This document shows positions 57,322 to 64,000 of a stretch of DNA of 64,000 bases, one piece after another. The position numbers and the translations under genes were made by a program. The notes under the pieces were generated by a model, which was given only the letters and a program-made list of their open reading frames with translations, searched no databases and was not told the DNA's origin. How positions within the stretch are numbered: the stretch's first letter is position 1; every line of letters begins with the position of its first letter. This DNA is from Cerioporus squamosus (taxonomy: Eukaryota; Basidiomycota; Agaricomycetes; Polyporales; Polyporaceae), in assembly GCA_022592435.1 (NCBI GenBank), contig JABYQS010000093.1:62001-126000 (forward strand). Reading direction: 5' to 3'.

Positions 57322-58511
57322 TCAATGTCCACCAGTCGTGCCCAAGCCCGCCGCAGTCTTGACGGTGTCGTATATCCACCACTGGAAGCCCGTAAGCGTC
57401 CCAATCATGATAACACGCGTCCCAAGCCCCTTCGTCGCGAGCGCCACGAGGCCAGTCTCGGACGCGATCGCAGCTAGGCTCTTGCCGCGGTTAGCGGGCT
57501 TGCCCATGAGCGACACGAGCGAGTCCGCGGGATGTGAGACGAGCGCGCAGACGACGCCCGCGAGGTACCCGGAGGCAAAGGTGATACCGAGCTGAGTCGT
57601 CTTGCTGTACGAGTCTATGGGCGAGGTGAAGACGTGCTTGTAGAAGAGCGAGACGATGTACTCGAAGCAGAAGAACTTCGCCATCGTGTATGGGATCTGT
57701 GTGTGCGCAGGCCGTCAGCAATAGCACGCGTCTCTGTGCTGTGTGTGGCAGGGAACGACGTACCTGACGAGACCACAATGGCACGAGCGAGCCGAACGGG
57801 TAGCGAGTCTCCGCGTGGAGCCTGCTCATCTCGCGCAGTGCAGCCATCATGGGAACGGGGAACGTGCCCGAGGGGCTCGTCTGGATCTTGACCTTCGTCA
57901 TCTCGAGCGGACAGAGCGCGATGTCGGCGATGAACTCTGCGGAGGCGGAGCCGGCGAGCCAGATGGCGCCCTTGTACTTCTGCGAGGCCTCTTCTCCTGC
58001 GAGGTTCATGTATGCATCTTTGAAGACCTCGTAGAAGCCGAACTTGAAGAGGCCCTGGAGCGAGTAGCCAACGAAGGTTGGGCCGACGCCCTTCCAGAAA
58101 CCCTTGACGCCTTCTTCGGCGAGGATCGTCCTGAAGCCGGGGATGAGGCCGCGGTACTTTGCCGGGTCGACCTAGAGTGAACCATCAACGTTAGCGCTAC
58201 AAGGATAGTCGTGGACGGCATTGATTCGCAAGCGACTCACCTGCATGTTACATTTGGTGACATCCAGAGGTGTCATGCCAGCGTGAGTGATGCCGCAGGA
58301 GAGGCCACCGGCGAGTATGCACGTCATGTAATACTTTGCATCGTGAGGAACCGGCCCAAGATACCTAGACAAAACGTGGTTAGCAGCGGCCGAGCGAACA
58401 AGCGTGGAGCAGTGCGAAGCTAACGTCAAGATCAATTTGGGAAACGTACCTGGCATTCCAGGTCGAGTTTGTCACGCTCGAAGGGGTGAGGTGGGCCATG
58501 GGTACTGCCAT
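57322..58511 (-). CDS. Mitochondrial phosphate carrier, copy 2 (PiC2)
   Basis: Intact paralogue of PiC1 with the same four-exon plan. ATG 58511 gives MAVPMAHLTPSSVTNSTWNA; the second Met (58499) matches the PiC1 start and may be used. Then come RYLGPVPHDAKYYMTCILAG, signature 1 TPLDVTKCNMQ, GPTFVGYSLQGLFKFGFYEV, signature 2 CPLEMTKVKIQ, IPYTMAKFFCFEYIVSLFYK and SHPADSLVSLMGKPANRGK, ending LGTTGGH at 57322. Introns are short, including the position where PiC1 has 508 bases. No frame break is visible. With PiC1 it gives two full phosphate-carrier genes about 15 kb apart in opposite orientation. Confidence 0.95.
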
Positions 58512-59809
58512 GCGTCTAGATCGTGTATCGTCAGCGCTGGAGCTACAGCTATATACGACGGATTAGACGACACCATTTGTCCAGAAGTCGGATTGCGGTT
58601 TCTTGACCGCCGCCATTCCGACCAACTTCGTCAACCTCGTTACGTGGCAGCAGCGCCATAGGTTCAGGAGCGCGCACGACCTTTGTTCATCGCAGGGCAC
58701 GAGTCCCTAGCGCCTCGGAGTTGCTGCAGGTGAAACGATACGCTCTATGTTCCCGGTACAAGAGTTTGACGGATCTAGGAAAGAAGTGGAGGAAACGGAA
58801 CAACATCGCCAGCGCGCTTGTCCGCTGCGGTTAGGGCGGCGTCGTGCGAGAGGGCAAACACGCGCAAATATGGGTTCGTTCCCCGAGAACGCCGATACGC
58901 GCCTCTGTGCGCTCTACCTATGACTCCCTTCCATGCGCATATCTATCCCCGCTGCAGCTCAACCAGTTTTCCACAACCGACTCGGACGGCTGTTGACTTC
59001 TTGTGAGTCTTGTATGCGAGGAGGAGTACATCGAGATGCTGAGGTCTGCATCGTAACTCTCTTCAGTAGAATTTGACGGTCTCATCCGGCGGACAGATGC
59101 ACCGTCCGTACGGTACTAATGCACACTGTTCAGCGTCGACGACAACGACTATGACGCATTTCGAGCATGTGGCACTACGGTCAACGCCGTAAGTAAGTGA
59201 CACTGCTCTTCGCCAGGAACGATGCCATCGCACGTTCGAGTTCATCCCTGGAGGGCTTCCGGTGATCTACGCAGCAGGTGACATGCGTGTGCGCTGGTGA
59301 CAGCTTGACCCTACTTTCTAACCACTCTATCTCAAAACCCGAGGAAATCGGGTCTCGTACCCACGTCGGCGTGCGTACCCGGACGAGATGTCATGTTGCA
59401 GTCCACTGCCGTCGCTGGTAGGCATTCTGCAAGTGGCCTCGTTTACTGACTACATGTCAAGGTGCATCGCTTTGAGGGACATTTAGCCTTGGATCATGGC
59501 AGCGGGCTAGTGTGGGCCCGGATGAAACGTCGACCAAATTTAAAGTGACGTGTGTGATGGTCATGCCTCCAGTTGTAGTCGCTAACCTCTGCATTAACGT
59601 CAGGTTCGCCTCCGTTTGTTACGAACCTCTGCAGGAATATGTCGGCGACGCTTCCTGAGGAATGGTCCTGATCGTTTCAGCAAGAGACCGTAGTAGCCCT
59701 GCATTCCGGTAACAGGAGGAGCCGAACATGCAGTGGATCAGTATATGATCTCCTATAGGATTGGGCCCAAGTATCGGCATCCCCGTACTCTCATAGAGGC
59801 TTCGCAGCC
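58512..59809. other. Intergenic region between divergent PiC2 and CE4
   Basis: About 1.3 kb shared upstream region. No coding frame, tRNA or repeat family was recognised. A tttaaag run near 59537 is the only AT-rich promoter-like patch. Confidence 0.4.
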
Positions 59810-62187
59810 ATGTCTTTCCGCCTTCACTCCTGTCTCTGGCTCGCGATTTCGCTCTATGCAACAGTAGCTTTGCCAGCAGCCCTCGCTGTCGCCTCGACGG
59901 TTACTCTTGACCAAGCTACGGTCATTGGCACAACCAACGGCTCAGTGACGACATTTATCGGTATCAACTACGCAGAACCTCCGTAAGCACACCACCATTT
60001 TTTCTCCTTTCCGTTGAGCCTTGCTAATGAGCGACGTTCGATGCCCAGCATCGGCGACCTGCGTCTTCGCCTTCCGAAGCCAGTACTCGGTTATAATGGG
60101 ACGATCAATGCGACTCAGCCGGCCACCCAATGCATACAGATCAATCCCGGGATCCGTAAAGATATGCCTGTCGAGATGCTGCAAGATATGGGAGCGTACC
60201 TCAAAGTCGTTATCGGCAGCGAACCTGATGTCCCACAAAGCGAAGACTGTGGGCACCGATGTCTTCCCATACACGTTCATATTGATGACTAAATTCTTCG
60301 TAGGTCTCAGTGTAACCGTCCAAGTCCGTAGTGGGACACCGCCTGATGCGAAGCTCCCTGTTTCCTTTGTGAGTGGGCATTTTGTATGCGTAATGCATGC
60401 CGCTCACAGACCCTCCACAATGCGTACAGTATATTTATGGCGGTAAGGGAGATCACTGTGCGGTGCAGCTCATTCCACCTCACCATTTTCTTCTCCCTTT
60501 CTTTCAGGTGGATTCGCTACGGGTTCCTCTGTGAAGTACGTCGTCGTCTGCAACCATAGATCACTACGCGTGTTCACCAATCCTGAGCAGATTCCTCGGA
60601 GACGCTCTCGTCACTCGGTCCATTGCCAATGACCAGCCTGTCATATACGTCGTTTTCAACTATCGCCTAAACGGTATGTCGCACGTCACTAAGGTTGCTG
60701 CGTGATCATGTCTGACTGCTGTCCCTAGCGTTTGGCTTTCTGGGCAGAAAGGAAGTGAAGGAGGCCGGTGTCGGAAATCTTGGTCTGCACGACCGTGAGT
60801 CTCACTGACTGCTCTCTAGAGACAGTAGACCACACCTCAACTGATGTCCTACTGCCACGCTTTCCACAGAGCGCCTTGCTCTGAAGTGGGTGAACAAGTA
60901 CATCTCTGCCTTCGGCGGCGACCCGGAGAAGGTCACGATGTACGTCTTCGCTGTACTCACGACGAGAAACACATTCTGACGTTTGCCATGCCACAGCTGG
61001 GGCGCGAGCGCCGGTGCTGCCTCTGTCAGTCTTCAGATGGTCACGAACGGCGGAGACAACGAGGGTCTTTTCCGCGGCGCAGTCATGCTGTCGGGCTCGC
61101 CCTTCCCGAACGGAGACATCACCCACGTTCAGAACTACTACGACATCATCGTCGAGCAAACTGGCTGCAAGAACTCCACCGATACGCTCGAGTGCGTCCG
61201 CCAGGTTCCTGTGGATACGTTGCTCGCGGCTGCAGCTACACTGCCCAACTTGTTCGACTACACGGTGCGCTCTCCGTTGCGACTCGGACAGCCGCATAAC
61301 TGCCACTCATTGACGCGTCGCATCCAGGGCCTGGCGCTTCCTTGGTCTCCTCATTCGGACGGCGTCTTTTTGAAGGCCCCAGCTCAGCATTTGGTTCTGG
61401 ACGGCCAAGTCTCCAAAGTTCCGTTCATCACCAGCGACGCCCTCGACGAAGGGACGATCTTCGCCACCGGAAGCTTCAACGTCACGTGTGTCATCCATCC
61501 TCCTACTGTCACCGAATGCCTGACTCACCTTTGCACAGGACGGAGACCGAGTTCCGGGACTACGTACAGAGAGTCTTCTTCCGAAACGCTCCCAAGGACG
61601 CGCTAGACCTGGTCTTCAAGCTCTACCCAGACGATCCCGCTGAGGGATCTCCTTTCGGCACTGGGGACGCGAACCAGCTCGCGCCGATGTACAAGCGCAT
61701 GGCGGCGTTCCAGGGGGACGTGGTCTTCTCAGCACCTAGGCGGTTCTTCCTCGATCAGCGATCATCCAAACAGCCTACCTGGTCGTATAGTGAGTTTTCG
61801 GTCCTCCTGTTATCGCGACACCAGTGCTCAGAGGAGCTTGTCTTGAAGTCAGTCAACGCGGGGCATTTCAGGGTCTCGGTGTCGTGAGTCGCACTTCCCC
61901 CGCATACTATTTTGGCTCTTCTCACCGACGGACACCTGTGGCCCCACCTCAGCGACTCCATCCCGCCGCTCTTCGTCCCGAACGAGGTCACGGACTTCGT
62001 CATCCAGTTCACCGCAACGTTGGACCCGAACGGCATCCCGAACCAAACGGTGCAGTGGCCGAAGTACGACTCGCATAGCCGGCGGATCCTGATGCTCGTG
62101 GACGGCGGGCTTGAGCTGGGGAACGACACTCTGCGGTTGGGCCCAATGGCAGGCTTGACCGCGCTGTCTCTTGCTCACCCGCTCTGA
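59810..62187 (+). CDS. Type-B carboxylesterase CE4
   Basis: Esterase of the same family, on the opposite strand to CE1-CE3. ATG 59810 starts a signal peptide (MSFRLHSCLWLAISLYATVA), then TTNGSVTTFIGINYAEPP, GDLRLRLPKPVLGYNGTINA, VPQSEDC, a small exon GGFATGSSVK, DQPVIYVVFNYRLN, AFGFLGRKEVKEAGVGNLGL, KYISAFGGDPEKVTM and the nucleophile elbow WGASAGAASV near 61005. Then NGGDNEGLFRGAVMLSGSPF, YPDDPAEGSPFGTGDANQL (acid region), RRFFLDQRSSKQPT and the end LTALSLAHPL-TGA 62187. Sequence and splice pattern are closest to CE3. Odd: where relatives read HGSD (catalytic His) the last exon reads LTDGHLWPHLSD and no good AG acceptor precedes it, so the 3' exon is uncertain and activity is not assured. 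Confidence 0.87.
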
Positions 62188-62246
62188 GTTCAGCTCGAAC
62201 TGCAGACCAGAAGCGAACCTCTCCTCTGCGCGCGCAGCCCTATCGC

Positions 62247-62930
62247 ATGCCGAACACAAGCTGGACAGGGAGAGGACGGCTCGGAATATCGTGCGCAGCG
62301 CAGTATGGCTTTCACCGTTCCTTGCACCTTCGACCACTGAGTTGCGATGTGGCCATAGTTCGTTGTCATGTTCTTCTTTGCACCCATACTACCATAATCG
62401 AGGCTCAACTTTCCCGTTCGCGCTCTCAGGTGCGCACGCAGCGCAACTCTCTGGCGAGCGAGCGCGATGCAAGCGCACGTCTCTCCGCTAATATCTCCCA
62501 GCTCAGACAATTTGGTGAACATCTGGCCGCCGAGAAGCGAAGGCCGCAATCCGAACGCTGCGACCTCGCGAACCTGTCCACACGCATCAACGATTGCCTT
62601 CACATCGTCCATGCCTCGCTGAGCAAGCTCGAAGACGATCTCGACTATGTCCTCGATGCGCAACGTCCTGTCGAGGACACGAGGCGTCATAGTTGCTCTT
62701 GGAGCCGACGTGATGTTCGAGGGACCTCTTGCGCAGTTGGACAACGCTGCGTTCGGCACCCTCGACAAACTTGTAGTTGCTATCAAGCGCCGCCAGCTTG
62801 CGGTCAGACTCACGGGGCAGATTGGTTCGTGCTACGATCTCTCACATATGATACTTATTCTCTTCGGTACTCTGTTTGCTGCGCTGACCTGCATGAGGAT
62901 GCAACGAGGATTCGGTGCTCAGCTGACTGA
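62247..62930 (+). CDS. Open frame with a coiled-coil-like segment, unrecognised
   Basis: A 227-codon plus-strand frame starting just after CE4. The middle part is heptad-rich and charged (LASERDASARLSANISQLRQ, AAEKRRPQSERCDLANLSTR, LSKLEDDLDYVLDAQRP), while the ends look random. Alternative reading: these are exons of a coiled-coil protein, with EANLSSARAALSHAEHKLDR in another frame at about 62200-62280 as an earlier exon, or the decayed remains of one. No known domain recognised. Confidence 0.35.
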   Translation: MPNTSWTGRGRLGISCAAQYGFHRSLHLRPLSCDVAIVRCHVLLCTHTTIIEAQLSRSRSQVRTQRNSLASERDASARLSANISQLRQFGEHLAAEKRRPQSERCDLANLSTRINDCLHIVHASLSKLEDDLDYVLDAQRPVEDTRRHSCSWSRRDVRGTSCAVGQRCVRHPRQTCSCYQAPPACGQTHGADWFVLRSLTYDTYSLRYSVCCADLHEDATRIRCSAD

Positions 62931-63319
62931 ACCTAATACAAGTTCGCCGCTACCGCAGTGTACACACGTTGACCGGTGTCAGTTTCAACCAATGCTTGAA
63001 GCGACGAAGTCTTGCACGTTGTGAGCGGATATGCGCATGGCGACCAACCTCGAGACCTCGAAGCGGCGCCGAGCCAGACAAGACGGGCGATCGGCGAGCT
63101 GATGAAGGCTACCACCAGGAGGGGGTCAGGGTATAACTTACGGTCCTGTGGTTATAAGGTTTAATTTCCAGGACTTCTTCGTTGCGGATTAACAGTCCGA
63201 AACCAGCTACACCACTCAGCACTCGGTTTACTGAAATCTCCGGCCCTCGACTCCGCACCTCTGCAGCTCGCCAGCTTTAGCCTTTGAACTCCGAGTCTCC
63301 ACTCTCAACGACCGTACCA

Positions 63320-64000
63320 ATGCACGGCAATATGACTTCCGCCCAGACAATTGACGACAGAGTGGCCGAGACACAGTCTGGGGCAGATGAGGTGCGAGAT
63401 TTTGCTCTCAGGTAAGTGATACACGAATCTGTGCGAAGCGTGCTCTGACACCAGGCCAAGGACATCATACGCATTCCCAAGTGCGGACGTCCTCGTACCA
63501 GCTCCTATGGCCGTATCAATTCTAGGTGAGTTGTGATGCCATCCTATGTTATGATCCTGGACGTACTAAATTATCTTCAGGTCAGCTTACTCTCGTAGCG
63601 ACAGCGACAGACTTCAAGCTCGTGCAGCCCACGGAAGGGTTCAAGCATGTCCGATACCCAGATAGCTTCCGCGCGACTATCATGCAGCTCGTCAACTCGG
63701 GATGTCTTGCGCTCAACCACTCCTTCGTCAACTTCGACGAGATCAACAAGCGTTGCGCCGCTGTACGCCCAGGAGTTAATAACATTGTGGGCCTCCTGAT
63801 CGGACACGAAGACAACACCCCGCGTCAGAACGAGCTCGCGCTCGAGCGGCACCTTCCCAATCAGATCGCATCCCTCAGCAAGACGGTGCAGGCCTGTCTC
63901 GACAAGGCGAAGGAGACCGATGATGTCTTTGGCCAGCTGTTAGAGCTGACAATGGAGATTCACGAGTCGTGCACAGCTACTCAAGGTACGCATCCGTACT
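63320..64000 (+). CDS. Unrecognised multi-exon gene, 5' part (runs off the right edge)
   Basis: ATG 63320 begins MHGNMTSAQTIDDRVAETQS. Two well-formed introns (GTAAGT..CACCAG and GTGAGT..CTTCAG) join PRTSYAFPSADVLVPAPMAV and GQLTLVATATDFKLVQPTEG in one frame. The following exon is mostly alpha-helical (YPDSFRATIMQLVNSGCLAL, ELALERHLPNQIASLSKTVQ, DDVFGQLLELTMEIHESCTA) and ends with a donor GTACGC near the window edge. No family is recognised. The helical N-terminus would fit another receptor-like or death-domain-like protein, but this is speculation. Confidence 0.65.

Overview
This window looks like nuclear DNA of a basidiomycete, most likely an Agaricomycete of the wood-decay (polypore-like) type. 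The reasons are dense genes cut by many short GT..AG introns, GC-rich coding sequence, an intron-bearing tRNA, and typical families: secreted type-B carboxylesterases, Ure2p-like glutathione transferases, BTB/POZ proteins and NACHT (NLR/STAND) proteins. The order 'polypore-like' is inference. Most genes are multi-exon, so one entry covers the span from start codon to stop codon and the introns are described in the text.

Layout. 0-3.4 kb: C-terminal part of carboxylesterase CE1 (runs off the left edge) and a decayed esterase copy. 3.5-6.7 kb: an Axl2-like cell-surface protein. 7.3-9.5 kb: a tandem pair of Ure2p-like GSTs. 11.0-15.3 kb: the DNA-repair nuclease XPF/Rad1. 16.3-18.9 kb: an MFS sugar transporter with two reading-frame breaks. 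19.1 kb: tRNA-Asp(GTC) with an intron. 19.4-20.9 kb: a BTB protein. 21.3-27.9 kb: a very large disordered protein. 28.9-30.9 kb: a secreted protein with a CBM-like tail. 32.2-37.7 kb: esterases CE2 and CE3. 38.5-40.1 kb: riboflavin enzyme RIB3. 40.7-58.5 kb: a rearranged NLR locus bounded by two mitochondrial phosphate carriers (PiC). 59.8-62.2 kb: esterase CE4. Right edge: an unrecognised partial gene.

The most interesting part is 35-62 kb. The order CE3(-) / PiC1(+) / NACHT1(+) on the left is mirrored by NACHT3(-) / PiC2(-) / CE4(+) on the right, and CE4 resembles CE3 more than it resembles the other esterases, which suggests an old inverted duplication. Within its left arm, a block of PiC 3' end + NACHT + BTB fragment is repeated in tandem: PiC1-NACHT1-BTB fragment, then PiC fragment-NACHT2-BTB fragment. 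NACHT2 has a frameshift and an in-frame stop, NACHT1 has a frameshift and a foreign 3' end, and NACHT3 reads intact. This is birth-and-death evolution of a candidate non-self recognition / cell-death receptor family.

Caution: single-base frame breaks recur in genes that should be intact (XPF, the sugar transporter, the large disordered protein), several of them in homopolymers. Base-level assembly error must be excluded before calling any single-indel gene a pseudogene.
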